Source of the DNA: Segatella copri
GTDB lineage: Bacteria; Bacteroidota; Bacteroidia; Bacteroidales; Bacteroidaceae
Direction: 5' to 3'
DNA length: 64,000 nucleotides
NCBI RefSeq assembly: GCF_019249795.2
Contig: NZ_CP156892.1
Coordinates: forward strand, 310,001-374,000
Below the pieces are notes generated by a model. The model worked only from the letters and a program-made list of their open reading frames with translations, was not told where the DNA came from and did no database searches. The position numbers and the translations under genes were made by a program. This document shows, piece by piece, positions 26,270 through 34,520 of the stretch (positions within the stretch are counted from its first letter, which is position 1; each line of letters starts with the position of its first letter).

Positions 26270-27709
26270 TTACAATTCTTCAGCAATGTGAATCGCCTTG
26301 GTCAGCGCACCGAGCTTGTTGTTACACTCTTCCAGCTCATACTCATCATTGCTCTTTGCCACTACTCCACTACCCGCCTGGAACCAGAGTTCGCCGTTTC
26401 GGCTAATGAAGGTACGTATCACGATGGCCTGATTCAGGTCGCCGTTCAGACCGATGAAACCGATACAGCCACCATAGGCACCGCGGTTGTGAGGCTCCAG
26501 CTCTGATATAATCTGCATCGCTCTCACCTTAGGCGCACCGCTCAGCGTGCCGGCAGGGAAGGTATCAATAAACTCCTTGATGTGGTCGGCATGCTCATCC
26601 AACTCTCCGCTCACACGGCTCACGAGATGGATAACATGACTGTAGAACTGCATGTCCTTGTAGAAATCTACTTTCACCCCATGACAGTTGCGGCTCAGAT
26701 CATTGCGCGCCAGGTCTACCAGCATCACGTGCTCGGCATTCTCCTTCGGGTCGTTGCGCAGGAATTCGGCAGCCTTGCGGTCCTGCTCCATATCTCCTGT
26801 GCGTCGGGTGGTTCCGGCAATCGGGTCAATGAACGCCTTGTTGCCCACGATGCGGTTATGGGTTTCAGGCGAAGAACCGAAGATGCGGAAACCGCCGAAG
26901 TCGAAATAGAAGAGGTAAGGCGAAGGGTTGATGCTGCGTAACGCACGGTAGAGTTTGAAATCATCGCCCTCATATTTCTGTACGAAGCGGCGGCTCACCA
27001 CAATCTGGAATACATCTCCGCGCAGGCAGTGCTGTATGCATCGGCGTATGTTTGCCTTGTGCTCCTCATCGGTGAGCGTAGAGGTGGTTTCGCCCACCGG
27101 GTGGAAATCATAAGGTTTCACATTTGCCTTGTTCACCGCCTTGAGCAGTTCATCGAGCTCTGGAAGTGAAGAGTGAGGATCTTCACTTTCCTGGAGCGCA
27201 ATGAGCTCCATGGTGTTGTTGAAATGGTCGAAGACGATGATGTCCTTATACATGATGTAATAGATGTCGGGCGCATCATTCTTCTCCATGGTGGTATCCT
27301 TGACTGGGATGTTCTCAAAATATCTCACCGCATTGAAGGTGGTGAATCCGTAGAGTCCGCAGAACTCCTTGCTCTCGCCCTCTACATGGAAGGAAGAGAT
27401 GAAGTCGTTGATACTCTTTGAGATGGCGAGTTTGCAGTCCTCGCCCTGACCGGCACCGAAGGCAGGAAGCTGCTCTTTCTCTACTCTTCCGTCGGGATAG
27501 GTCTTGATGACCTCACCATGACTCACGGCGATGCTTGCCAGCGGATGCACACCGATGAAGGAGCGCGAATTCTCGGAGCCATGATAGTCGGAACTCTCCA
27601 TAAGAGCCGACTGCGGATAAATATCTCTCAGTCGCATGTAGACTCCCACCGGCGTATAGAGGTCGGCGAGAATCTTGCGGGTAACTGTCTTGTAACTAAA
27701 CTTTGCCAT
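26270..27709 (-). CDS. trpE: Anthranilate synthase component I
   Basis: The 479-residue chorismate-using enzyme shows the conserved C-terminal blocks: DVFQIVVSRRF near 232, PSPYLFYFDF near 265, GSSPETHNRI near 280, PIAGTTRRTG near 299 and GTLSGAPKVRAM near 383. It joins chorismate and ammonia from TrpG to form anthranilate. The N-terminal feedback region contains LMESSD near residue 36, comparable to the Trp-binding LLES motif. In the linker (about residues 175-181) a short run, SEDPHSS, is encoded by the 7-bp words found in intergenic arrays, which looks like an accepted insertion. Confidence 0.95.
   Translation of the reverse strand: MAKFSYKTVTRKILADLYTPVGVYMRLRDIYPQSALMESSDYHGSENSRSFIGVHPLASIAVSHGEVIKTYPDGRVEKEQLPAFGAGQGEDCKLAISKSINDFISSFHVEGESKEFCGLYGFTTFNAVRYFENIPVKDTTMEKNDAPDIYYIMYKDIIVFDHFNNTMELIALQESEDPHSSLPELDELLKAVNKANVKPYDFHPVGETTSTLTDEEHKANIRRCIQHCLRGDVFQIVVSRRFVQKYEGDDFKLYRALRSINPSPYLFYFDFGGFRIFGSSPETHNRIVGNKAFIDPIAGTTRRTGDMEQDRKAAEFLRNDPKENAEHVMLVDLARNDLSRNCHGVKVDFYKDMQFYSHVIHLVSRVSGELDEHADHIKEFIDTFPAGTLSGAPKVRAMQIISELEPHNRGAYGGCIGFIGLNGDLNQAIVIRTFISRNGELWFQAGSGVVAKSNDEYELEECNNKLGALTKAIHIAEEL
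27166..27186. repeat. Heptad words inside trpE
   Basis: Three 7-bp words, GTGAAGA, GTGAGGA and TCTTCAC, lie in frame in trpE. The outer two are inverted copies of each other, so the site is also a small palindrome. 21 bp keeps the reading frame. Confidence 0.5.
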
Positions 27710-27731
27710 TTTAAAAATTAAATCTTTGCTA

Positions 27732-28931
27732 TTAGAAGTTTCCGTACTCTCCTGCCATTTCCTTATGGCTCAAATACGTTTCTACATCCTTGTCGCCACG
27801 GCCTGACACGGTGAGCACCACCACATCATCCTTCTTGAACTTCATCTTCTTCAGGGCTGCCACGGCGTGTGCACTCTCAATAGCCGGAATGATGCCCTCC
27901 ATGCGGGTGAGTTCGTAACCGGCGTAGATGGCCTCATCGTCCTTAATGGCGAGCACATGACTCCTGCCCGATGTGGCAAGGTCGGCGTGCATAGGGCCGA
28001 TGCCCGGATAGTCGAGACCGGCACTGATGGTAAAGGCTTCCTCTATCTGTCCGTCCTCGGTCTGCATCACGAGGGTACGGGCTCCGTGGATGATGCCCTC
28101 TGTACCGCAGTGCATGGTGGCAGCGGTATAATCGGTATCTATTCCGTGTCCGGCAGCCTCAGCCAGATATATCTTCACGCGGTCATCATCAATGTAGTGG
28201 TAGATGGTTCCGGCAGCGTTGCTTCCGCCACCCACGCAGGCGATGAGGTAATCAGGATAGTCGCGGCCTATCTTCTCCTCCAACTGCCATTTCAGTTCTT
28301 CGCTGATTACGCTCTGCATCTTGGCAACAATGTCTGGATAAGGGTGCGGACCCATGGTAGAACCTACGATGTAGAAGGTATCCTGTGGGTGGCAGCACCA
28401 GTCACGTATGGCCTCAGAGCAGGCATCGCTCAAGGTCATATTGCCGGTGCGCACAGGGTTCACCTTGGCTCCCAGCATCTTCATACGCTCTACGTTGGTA
28501 TGCTGGCGTTCCACATCGGTGGCACCCATGAAAATTTCGCACTTCATGTTCATCAGGGCGCATACCGTAGCTGTAGCCACACCGTGCTGTCCGGCTCCGG
28601 TTTCGGCAATGATGCGGGTCTTGCCCATCTTCTTGGCCATGAGAATCTGACCGATGGTGTTGTTAATTTTGTGTGCACCGGTATGGTTCAGGTCCTCGCG
28701 CTTCAGATAGAGCTGGCATCCGTACTTCTCGCTCATGCGCTTGGCATAATAAAGAGGTGAAGGACGGCCCACATAATCTTTGAGCAGCGCACGGTATTCC
28801 TTCTTGAACTCCTCGCTCTCAATGATTGGCTTGTAAGCCTGCTGCAACTCGGTTACACATTTATATAATATCTCAGGAACATACGCTCCTCCGAATTTTC
28901 CAAAAAATCCTTTTTCGTCAACTTGATACAT
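27732..28931 (-). CDS. trpB: Tryptophan synthase beta chain
   Basis: The 399-residue PLP enzyme has LKREDLNHTGAHKINN, whose Lys near residue 88 binds PLP, AETGAGQHGVATA near 110 and the phosphate-binding GGGSNAAG near 235. TrpB condenses indole, channelled from TrpA, with serine to give tryptophan. Length equals the standard TrpB1 form that pairs with TrpA. It follows trpA at 77 bp, with a repeat element between them, and precedes trpE at 22 bp. Confidence 0.97.
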   Translation of the reverse strand: MYQVDEKGFFGKFGGAYVPEILYKCVTELQQAYKPIIESEEFKKEYRALLKDYVGRPSPLYYAKRMSEKYGCQLYLKREDLNHTGAHKINNTIGQILMAKKMGKTRIIAETGAGQHGVATATVCALMNMKCEIFMGATDVERQHTNVERMKMLGAKVNPVRTGNMTLSDACSEAIRDWCCHPQDTFYIVGSTMGPHPYPDIVAKMQSVISEELKWQLEEKIGRDYPDYLIACVGGGSNAAGTIYHYIDDDRVKIYLAEAAGHGIDTDYTAATMHCGTEGIIHGARTLVMQTEDGQIEEAFTISAGLDYPGIGPMHADLATSGRSHVLAIKDDEAIYAGYELTRMEGIIPAIESAHAVAALKKMKFKKDDVVVLTVSGRGDKDVETYLSHKEMAGEYGNF

Positions 28932-28938
28932 AATACTT

Positions 28939-29011
28939 AGTTTATAATTTATTATTTATAGTTTATAGAGCAAGCCTGCTATACGGCGAAGCCGCTGTTA
29001 ACTATCAACTA
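28939..29011 (-). repeat. Heptad/core element between trpA and trpB
   Basis: Four AGTTTAT-type heptads (28939-28966), a core (28967-28997) and two TTAACTA-type heptads (to 29011, overlapping the trpA stop) form an imperfect inverted repeat. On the minus strand the core reads CAGCGGCTTCGCCG and then TATAGCAGGCTTGC. It closely matches the element at 37241-37318. Confidence 0.8.
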
Positions 29012-29785
29012 CTTTTCGAGGCACTCAAAAAGCCCATCTAAAGCCTTATCCGGATCACCGGTTTCATTGAGCAGGGTTACAAACTTGCTGCCGATGATGG
29101 CTCCCGCCGCATTATCCTGCGCACTGGTAAGGGTCTGCTTGTTGCTGATGCCGAAACCTATCATGCGTGGATTGCGCAGATTCATGCTGTTGATGTGGTT
29201 GAAATAAGCCAGCTTGGCATCGCCGAAACTGCTCTGGGCGCCCGTGATACTTGCCGAACTGACCATGTAGATGAATCCATCGGTATGCTCATCGATGAAA
29301 CGGATGCGCTCCTCGCTGGTTTCTGGCGTAATCATCATGATGACACGGATGTCATACTTATCGGCTATGGGTTTTACCACCTTCAGATAATCATCAAAGG
29401 GAAGGTCTGGGATGATGGTGCCGCTCACTCCACTCTCTACGCAGCTCTTGAAGAAAGCCTCAATGCCGTAGTGCATGATTGGGTTCAGATAACCCATCAG
29501 CACGAGTGGAAGCTGCACTTCATCCTTGATTTCCTTCAGCTGGGCGAAGAGTTTCTTCACCGTCATTCCGTTCTTCAGAGCCACGGTTCCGGCACTCTGG
29601 ATAACAGGACCATCAGCCAACGGATCACTGAAAGGGATTCCTACCTCAATCATATCTATCCCCTTGCGCTCCATCGCCTTAATTACATCACCGGTACCTT
29701 CCAAAGTTGGGCATCCGGCGCAGAAATACAAGCTCAAAAGCTTGCGGTCTTTATTGTTTGCAAATAATGCATTTATCTTATTCAT
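29009..29785 (-). CDS. trpA: Tryptophan synthase alpha chain
   Basis: The 258-residue TIM barrel has EVGIPFSDPLADGPVIQ (catalytic Glu near 48 and Asp near 59) and the phosphate-binding GFGISNKQ near residue 209. It cleaves indole-3-glycerol phosphate to indole and G3P and channels indole to TrpB. The opening KDRKLLSLYFCAGCPTLE is the Bacteroidetes form. It starts 13 bp after trpF. Confidence 0.96.
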   Translation of the reverse strand: MNKINALFANNKDRKLLSLYFCAGCPTLEGTGDVIKAMERKGIDMIEVGIPFSDPLADGPVIQSAGTVALKNGMTVKKLFAQLKEIKDEVQLPLVLMGYLNPIMHYGIEAFFKSCVESGVSGTIIPDLPFDDYLKVVKPIADKYDIRVIMMITPETSEERIRFIDEHTDGFIYMVSSASITGAQSSFGDAKLAYFNHINSMNLRNPRMIGFGISNKQTLTSAQDNAAGAIIGSKFVTLLNETGDPDKALDGLFECLEK

Positions 29786-29820
29786 TTTTTTTACCTTTTT
29801 ACTTTTTTACCTTTAAAAGG
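29785..29820. repeat. CCTTTTTA octad array at the trpF-trpA junction
   Basis: Words of 8 bp based on CCTTTTTA and CTTTTTTA fill the 13-bp gap and run into the trpF 3' end. The same word type occurs between trpC and trpD. Confidence 0.5.
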
Positions 29821-30419
29821 AATTCCTTGAGTTTCTCTACATCCTTCAGTCCCGGTTCTATCTCAAACCTGGAATTGAGGTCGATTCCTACGCATCGGGG
29901 ATGATGGAAAGACAGGATACGGGAAGCATCTTCCGGACCTATGCCGCCACTCAACAGGAATGGAACATCGCCATCATATTCATCCAGTACCTGCCAGTCA
30001 AACTGCTGACCACTTCCGCCCACTGTCTTACATTTGGTGTCGAAAAGGAAGTAGTCAACAGCGCCTACATACTCCTTATATTTCAGAATGTCCCCGGCAG
30101 TGGAAACACTAATGGCTTTGATTATCTTCATATTCCCCTTTGCTGCACGCAGCTGCTCACACAGTTCCCTGCTCTCGCTTCCATGCATCTGCACCGCATT
30201 CAGAGAGAATGAATGAATCTTATCCAACATATTGGAAATGGAATCATTCACGAAGACTCCCACTCGGCACACATTGCGGTCAGCATCAGAGCGAGCCAGC
30301 ACATGACTGGCATACCGTGGAGACTTAGGATAAAAGATAAATCCCATCATATCAACGCCGAGTTGCGCAACCTGCTTTACATTACCAGGTTCACGCATTC
30401 CACAAACCTTTACTAACAT
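29799..30419 (-). CDS. trpF: Phosphoribosylanthranilate isomerase
   Basis: The 206-residue protein begins LVKVCGMREPGN, with the catalytic Cys near residue 7, and ends with LLSGGIGPEDA near 156 and GIDLNSRFEIEPG near 178, carrying the catalytic Asp and the phosphate site. It converts PRA to CdRP, the third step of the pathway. It is separate from trpC, unlike the E. coli fusion, and starts five bp after it. Confidence 0.95.
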   Translation of the reverse strand: MLVKVCGMREPGNVKQVAQLGVDMMGFIFYPKSPRYASHVLARSDADRNVCRVGVFVNDSISNMLDKIHSFSLNAVQMHGSESRELCEQLRAAKGNMKIIKAISVSTAGDILKYKEYVGAVDYFLFDTKCKTVGGSGQQFDWQVLDEYDGDVPFLLSGGIGPEDASRILSFHHPRCVGIDLNSRFEIEPGLKDVEKLKEFLLKVKK

Positions 30420-30424
30420 TTTCT

Positions 30425-31237
30425 TTATTGTTTCAACTGCTTAATAAACTCTTGAAGCGCCACGCCCGGGTCAGCCTGTTTCATGAACTGTTCGCCCATC
30501 AGGAAACCTCTGAAGCCGCCTTCTTCTCTCAACCGGAGAACCGTCTGCGGGTTGGAGATGCCACTCTCGCTCACCCTGCACACATCCTTCGGAAGTTTCT
30601 CTGCCAATCTGAAGCTGTTCTCCACATCAGTAAAGAAGGTTCCGAGATTTCGGTTGTTGATGCCGTACATATCCGGTTCCAGTTCAGCATACTCGAAGTC
30701 GCGCTCATTATGCATCTCGAGCAGTACCTCCATGCCCAGCTGGTGTGCCATGTTCATGAGTTGCTTACACTCCTCCTTGGTCAGGCAGGCCGCAATGAGC
30801 AGCACGGCAGAAGCTCCGCAGTATCTCGCCTGCAGCAGCTGGTATTCCTCTACCACGAAGTTCTTATATAAGATAGGTAGGGTAACGCCCACATGGCGCG
30901 CCTCCTGAATATACTCATCATATCCTCCGAAGTAATCAATGTCGGTGAGGATGCTGAGCGCCGAGGCTCCGTTCTGCTGGTAGGCGAGCGGGATGATGCT
31001 CGGCTTACCTTCCTGTTTGATCCAGCCCTTAGAAGGCGATTTGCGCTTGAATTCAGCAATGATTCCCGTTTCCGAGTTCATCAGCGACTCCTTCATGCTT
31101 CCGCCCGGCACCTTTCCCCCATCTTCCTGCATTTTCTGCTCGGTGAGGGTTATCATCTGCCGTGGCTGGATAAAGCGCTTACGCTGCTCAATCTCTATTC
31201 TTTTATGAGCCACAATTTCCTCTAAAATATCAGCCAT
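30425..31237 (-). CDS. trpC: Indole-3-glycerol phosphate synthase
   Basis: The 270-residue TIM barrel has IIAEFKRKSPSKG near residue 59, where the two Lys and the Glu are catalytic or substrate-binding, then LTDIDYFGG near 96, YGINNRNLGTF near 193 and SESGISN near 219. It closes CdRP to indole-3-glycerol phosphate. It lies between trpD (148-bp gap with repeats and a G-tract) and trpF (five bp). Confidence 0.96.
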   Translation of the reverse strand: MADILEEIVAHKRIEIEQRKRFIQPRQMITLTEQKMQEDGGKVPGGSMKESLMNSETGIIAEFKRKSPSKGWIKQEGKPSIIPLAYQQNGASALSILTDIDYFGGYDEYIQEARHVGVTLPILYKNFVVEEYQLLQARYCGASAVLLIAACLTKEECKQLMNMAHQLGMEVLLEMHNERDFEYAELEPDMYGINNRNLGTFFTDVENSFRLAEKLPKDVCRVSESGISNPQTVLRLREEGGFRGFLMGEQFMKQADPGVALQEFIKQLKQ

Positions 31238-31267
31238 TTTTTTCGTTTTTTTATTTAAGATAAAGAC

Positions 31268-31389
31268 TTGGGGAACCAGCGATGGAATCGCTGGGAACGG
31301 GGGGAGGGGGGGGGAACAAAGGGGTTAAGGCTCTTTTTACCTTTTTACCCTTTTACCTTTTTACTTTTAAAAGCCCTTTTTACCTTTAA
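31268..31389. repeat. Hairpin, G-tract and CTTTTTAC array between trpD and trpC
   Basis: The gap holds an 8-bp perfect hairpin CCAGCGAT/ATCGCTGG (about 31277-31295), a run of six and then nine G split by one A (31299-31314), and an array of 8-bp CTTTTTAC words (about 31333-31389) reaching the trpD stop. On the minus-strand mRNA the G-run is a C-run and the array is G/A-rich. Confidence 0.7.
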
Positions 31390-32390
31390 CTGTTGATCTC
31401 TACGAATTTCTTGAAGGTAGCGAGCGCCTTACCCGAGTCAATGCTCTCTCTTGCTATCTCCACACATTCCTCTATGCTCTTCTGTCCCTTCTCCATTACC
31501 TGGATGCCGAAGGCTGCATTGGCGAGAACGATGTTCTTCTGGGCTGGGAGGGCACGGTTTTCAAGTACTGCATCAAAGATGTCCTTAGCCTCTTCCTCGG
31601 TTGCTCCGCCTCGCACCTCTTCCGGTTTGGCTATCTCGAAACCGAGACCCTGAGGCTTGAAGATCTTCTCATAGTTGTTGGTGGTTACCTTGAAGTCGCC
31701 GGTGAGTGAAATTTCATCATATCCGTCGATGCTGTTAACAATGCCGAAATCAATGCCTAGTTTCTGGTAAACCTGATTGTAAAGGCGCATCTGGTCGAGA
31801 TTGGCTACACCCAGCAACTGGCACTTAGGCTGACTAGGATTAACAAGAGGACCTAACAGGTTGAACACGGTAGGAAACTGCAAAGCCTTGCGGATAGGAC
31901 CTACAAACTTCATTGCCTTGGCGAAGAGCTGGGCATGAAGATAAACGATGCCTGCCTCGTTGATGCTGCGGTTCAGCTTGTCTATATCATCGGTAAACTG
32001 GACACCGTGGTTCTTGATGATGTTGCTGGCACCGCTCACCGAAGTAGCCGCATAGTTGCCGTGCTTTGCCACCTTGTAACCCGCACCCGCAATGACGAAG
32101 CAGGAAGTAGTAGAAATGTTAAAGGTGTTCTTGCGGTCGCCACCGGTTCCCACCACGTCAATGTAGCGGTCGCAATCCAGGATGGCTGGCACGCCTGTGG
32201 CAAGAATTCCGTCACGGAAACCGAGCAGTTCATCTACCGTTACGCCTCTCATCTGCAAACCGGTGAGCAGGGCTGTAATCTGTTCCTCAGGAAAATCACT
32301 CTTGGTGATTCCTACAATGATGTCTCGGGTTTCCTCACGGGAAAGTTCCTCATGGTTCAACATTCTGTTCAAAATGTCCTTCATTTCCAT
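31386..32390 (-). CDS. trpD: Anthranilate phosphoribosyltransferase
   Basis: The 334-residue enzyme shows VVGTGGDRKNTFNIST near residue 80 (PRPP site), KHGNYAATSVSGASN near 108 and FNLLGPLVNPSQP near 176. It transfers phosphoribose to anthranilate. It is the first structural gene of this operon and starts 42 bp after the attenuator T-tract, which puts all seven genes under leader control. Confidence 0.96.
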   Translation of the reverse strand: MEMKDILNRMLNHEELSREETRDIIVGITKSDFPEEQITALLTGLQMRGVTVDELLGFRDGILATGVPAILDCDRYIDVVGTGGDRKNTFNISTTSCFVIAGAGYKVAKHGNYAATSVSGASNIIKNHGVQFTDDIDKLNRSINEAGIVYLHAQLFAKAMKFVGPIRKALQFPTVFNLLGPLVNPSQPKCQLLGVANLDQMRLYNQVYQKLGIDFGIVNSIDGYDEISLTGDFKVTTNNYEKIFKPQGLGFEIAKPEEVRGGATEEEAKDIFDAVLENRALPAQKNIVLANAAFGIQVMEKGQKSIEECVEIARESIDSGKALATFKKFVEINS

Positions 32391-32431
32391 AGTTAATATC
32401 TCCTATATTTTTTGTTTTTATTTTTCGTTGT

Positions 32432-32470
32432 AAAAGAAAAGGGGCCTGTCGTAAGTTACGGCAGACCCCT
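32432..32470 (-). terminator. Attenuator terminator of the trp operon
   Basis: On the minus strand AGGGGTCTGCCGTAA pairs with the downstream half ending in CAGGCCCC, with two G-U pairs, and is followed by TTTTCTTTT. It lies 40 nt after the stop of the Trp-rich leader peptide and 42 nt before trpD. Confidence 0.9.
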
Positions 32471-32510
32471 AGTATATTATGTTGTTCACATCCACATACA
32501 GCGTCTCGAC

Positions 32511-32570
32511 TCACGACTTCTGGAATCTTGAGTTACGCCACCACCATGATGTAGATACGAATGTATTCAT
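32511..32570 (-). CDS. trpL: trp operon leader peptide with three consecutive Trp codons
   Basis: The 19-residue frame MNTFVSTSWWWRNSRFQKS ends in TGA. Trp codons 9-11 lie at 32546-32538. It sits between a strong promoter (32693-32663) and a U-tailed hairpin in front of trpD, which is the arrangement of ribosome-mediated attenuation: scarce charged tRNA-Trp would stall the ribosome on the TGG run. Just after the Trp codons GCGTAACTC can pair with GAGT...ACGC near the stop codon, and AGAC there can pair with GTCT in the terminator. The pairing scheme is plausible but not proven. There is no Shine-Dalgarno, as expected for Bacteroidetes. Confidence 0.88.
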   Translation of the reverse strand: MNTFVSTSWWWRNSRFQKS

Positions 32571-32662
32571 ATTGCTTTTCTTTTAATTGTTTGTTACTAC
32601 CAAAAACGAGGCGTTTCTTTCTTTTTAACGAAAAGATTCTCCTTCGTTCTTCATTTCTACCG

Positions 32663-32693
32663 CAAAAGTACAGTTTTTCTTTTAAACTACAAA
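32663..32693 (-). promoter_or_regulatory. Promoter of the trp operon
   Basis: TTTG (32693-32690) and TACTTTTG (32670-32663) on the minus strand are 19 bp apart. The leader peptide starts about 93 bp downstream of the -7 box. Confidence 0.85.
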
Positions 32694-32949
32694 CTTTTTG
32701 TCGAGAAATTTTAAGATTTAACACTATTTTATCATCCAGCGCCCCTTTTTCTCCACTTTCGTCTCACGTTTTCTCCACTATACCTTATTATATATAGGGA
32801 GAAAGAAAAAGAAAAAATATTTCGCCTGAATGTAATAAATTTCCCAATACGCCGTTATTTATTTAGAGAACAGGTAACTCATCCTCAAGACATGCCCGTT
32901 CTAAAAACAAATAACAAGAAGTATTATTCAAATAAAAAGATTCACGCCT
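32694..32949. other. Intergenic gap between the trp promoter and the small ORF
   Basis: This stretch is AT-rich, with short runs such as TATTATATATAGGG. I see no tRNA, repeat family or convincing reading frame in it. A promoter for the small ORF or rpe could lie here, but no good TAnnTTTG box is visible on the plus strand. Confidence 0.4.
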
Positions 32950-33078
32950 ATGAAGCAAGTATTTACACCAAAGAAAATGAGACCTTCGGCTCAGACCATC
33001 TACTTCATCAAGCAGATAGCCTACTCCTATCATACCATGGTGCAAAATGGGAAGCTAAAGGTGTGCTATCCTAACTAG
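32950..33078 (+). CDS. Candidate small protein, 42 residues
   Basis: An intact frame begins MKQVFTPKKMRPSAQTIYFI and ends NGKLKVCYPN. The pattern of Lys-rich start, TI-FIKQIA-Y helix and Cys near the end resembles short uncharacterised proteins that occur in multiple copies in Bacteroidales. It stops 13 bp before rpe and might be cotranscribed. Function unknown; codon use looks protein-like, but the length makes chance possible. Confidence 0.45.
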   Translation: MKQVFTPKKMRPSAQTIYFIKQIAYSYHTMVQNGKLKVCYPN

Positions 33079-33091
33079 AAGAAGAAGAAAG

Positions 33092-33745
33092 ATGAAAACA
33101 ATGGTATCCCCTTCATTGCTCTCAGCCAACTTCATTGACCTGAAGAGTGATATAGAGATGATTAACAAGAGTGAGGCCGACTGGCTCCACCTCGATGTGA
33201 TGGATGGTGTCTTCGTGCCCAACATCTCGTTCGGCTTCCCTGTGATAGAAGCCGTGAGCAAGGTGTGCACCAAGCCCCTCGATGTTCACTTTATGATACA
33301 GCACCCGGAAAATTACATTGAGCAGACTGCCAAGCTCGGTGCCATGCTGATGAACGTGCACTACGAGGCCTGCACCCATCTGCACCGCACCATCCAGCAG
33401 ATTCATGCAGCAGGCATGAAGGCAGGAGTTACCCTCAACCCTTCTACCCCGGTATGTGTACTAGAAGACATCATCTGCGATGTAGACATGGTACTTTTGA
33501 TGAGCGTTAACCCAGGCTTCGGCGGACAGAAATTCATCGAGAACACCATCAAGAAGATAGGCCGTCTGCGCCAGCTCATCAAAGAGAGCGGAAGCCAGGC
33601 ACTCATCGAGGTAGATGGCGGCGTGCAGGCAGAAACTGCTCCAAGACTGGTGAAAGCCGGAGTAGACGTGCTGGTAAGCGGAAGTTATGTGTTCAAGAGC
33701 ACAGACCCTTATGCTACCATCCATGCCCTGAAAGAACTCCTCTAA
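33092..33745 (+). CDS. rpe: Ribulose-phosphate 3-epimerase
   Basis: The 217-residue TIM barrel has SPSLLSANFIDL at the N-terminus, LHLDVMDGVFVPN near residue 33 (metal His and Asp), VHFMIQHPENY near 65, LMSVNPGFGGQKF near 137 and IEVDGGVQ near 172. It interconverts ribulose-5-P and xylulose-5-P in the pentose phosphate pathway. Its stop overlaps the end of the convergent sigma factor gene by four bases, with no separate terminator. Confidence 0.96.
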   Translation: MKTMVSPSLLSANFIDLKSDIEMINKSEADWLHLDVMDGVFVPNISFGFPVIEAVSKVCTKPLDVHFMIQHPENYIEQTAKLGAMLMNVHYEACTHLHRTIQQIHAAGMKAGVTLNPSTPVCVLEDIICDVDMVLLMSVNPGFGGQKFIENTIKKIGRLRQLIKESGSQALIEVDGGVQAETAPRLVKAGVDVLVSGSYVFKSTDPYATIHALKELL

Positions 33746-34338
33746 TCAAGATTCAGATAGATATTGTGCTCCTTAGCCATCTTGCGGAGGTTAAGGAGCG
33801 CATAACGCATTCTTCCTAGACTCGTATTGATGCTCACATTGGTACACTCGGCTATATCCTTGAAAGACATCTGCTGATAATAACGCATATAAACCACCTC
33901 GCGTTGTGGAGCCGGCAGAAAGTCTACCAGTTTCTTCACATCACGGAGCACCTGTTTGCGTACCATCTCCTGCTCAGCACAGTCTGCCTGAAAATCTTCG
34001 CCTCGCAGACAGGAAAGATCATTGTCGTTCCCCTGTTCAACCATGCGGAATACACACTGACTGCGATAACCATCGATGATGACATTATGCGCTATACGCA
34101 TTAACCACGAAATAAATTTGCCAGAACAGGAATACTGGCCAGCATGCAAACGACTGATAGCCTTTACGAATGTCTCCTGGAAGATATCATTCGCCAGATC
34201 CTCATCGTGAACCACGAAAAGGATGTAAGAGAACAGTTTCACCTCGTTGCGTGAAAGCAACAGGTCAAAGGCTCTGTTGTCGCCCCCGACATAAGCCAGG
34301 GCCAACTCTTCGTCTGTCATATTATTGAGTTTTCTCAT
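33742..34338 (-). CDS. ECF-type RNA polymerase sigma factor
   Basis: The 198-residue protein has region 2 with DEDLANDIFQETFVKAI (about 45-62) and WLMRIAHNVIIDGYR (about 79-93), and region 4 with LPAPQREVVYMRYYQQMSF near 145 and a helix-turn-helix ending SLGRMRYALLNLRKM. This is a stand-alone ECF sigma of the Bacteroidetes type. No anti-sigma gene is next to it, so its control and targets are unknown. A good promoter lies 93 bp upstream. Confidence 0.9.
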   Translation of the reverse strand: MRKLNNMTDEELALAYVGGDNRAFDLLLSRNEVKLFSYILFVVHDEDLANDIFQETFVKAISRLHAGQYSCSGKFISWLMRIAHNVIIDGYRSQCVFRMVEQGNDNDLSCLRGEDFQADCAEQEMVRKQVLRDVKKLVDFLPAPQREVVYMRYYQQMSFKDIAECTNVSINTSLGRMRYALLNLRKMAKEHNIYLNLD

Positions 34339-34430
34339 TTTCTTAATCTTATTTATTAAGTAAATGTCTATCCAATAGGCTACCCAGTATTTATTGCGTT
34401 AATAATGTTAAATATCGTTGCAAAGATAAC

Positions 34431-34452
34431 AATTTATTTTGAAAACACCAAA
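34431..34452 (-). promoter_or_regulatory. Promoter of the ECF sigma factor
   Basis: TTTG (34452-34449) is about 10-20 bp upstream of the -7 box TATCTTTG (34438-34431) on the minus strand, within an AT-rich region; the exact spacing is the least certain part. The leader to the ATG is about 93 bp. Confidence 0.6.
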
Positions 34453-34512
34453 CTTTTTTGCAAAAACATTTAATTTTAACATTACCAGTACCTGTTTTCC
34501 AAATAAAATTCG

Positions 34513-34520
34513 TAACTTTG
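34513..34520 (+). promoter_or_regulatory. -7 box for the pectinase genes
   Basis: TAACTTTG lies 94 bp before the ATG of the GH28-GH105 gene. The leader is A-rich, typical of highly expressed Bacteroidetes genes. Confidence 0.6.
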
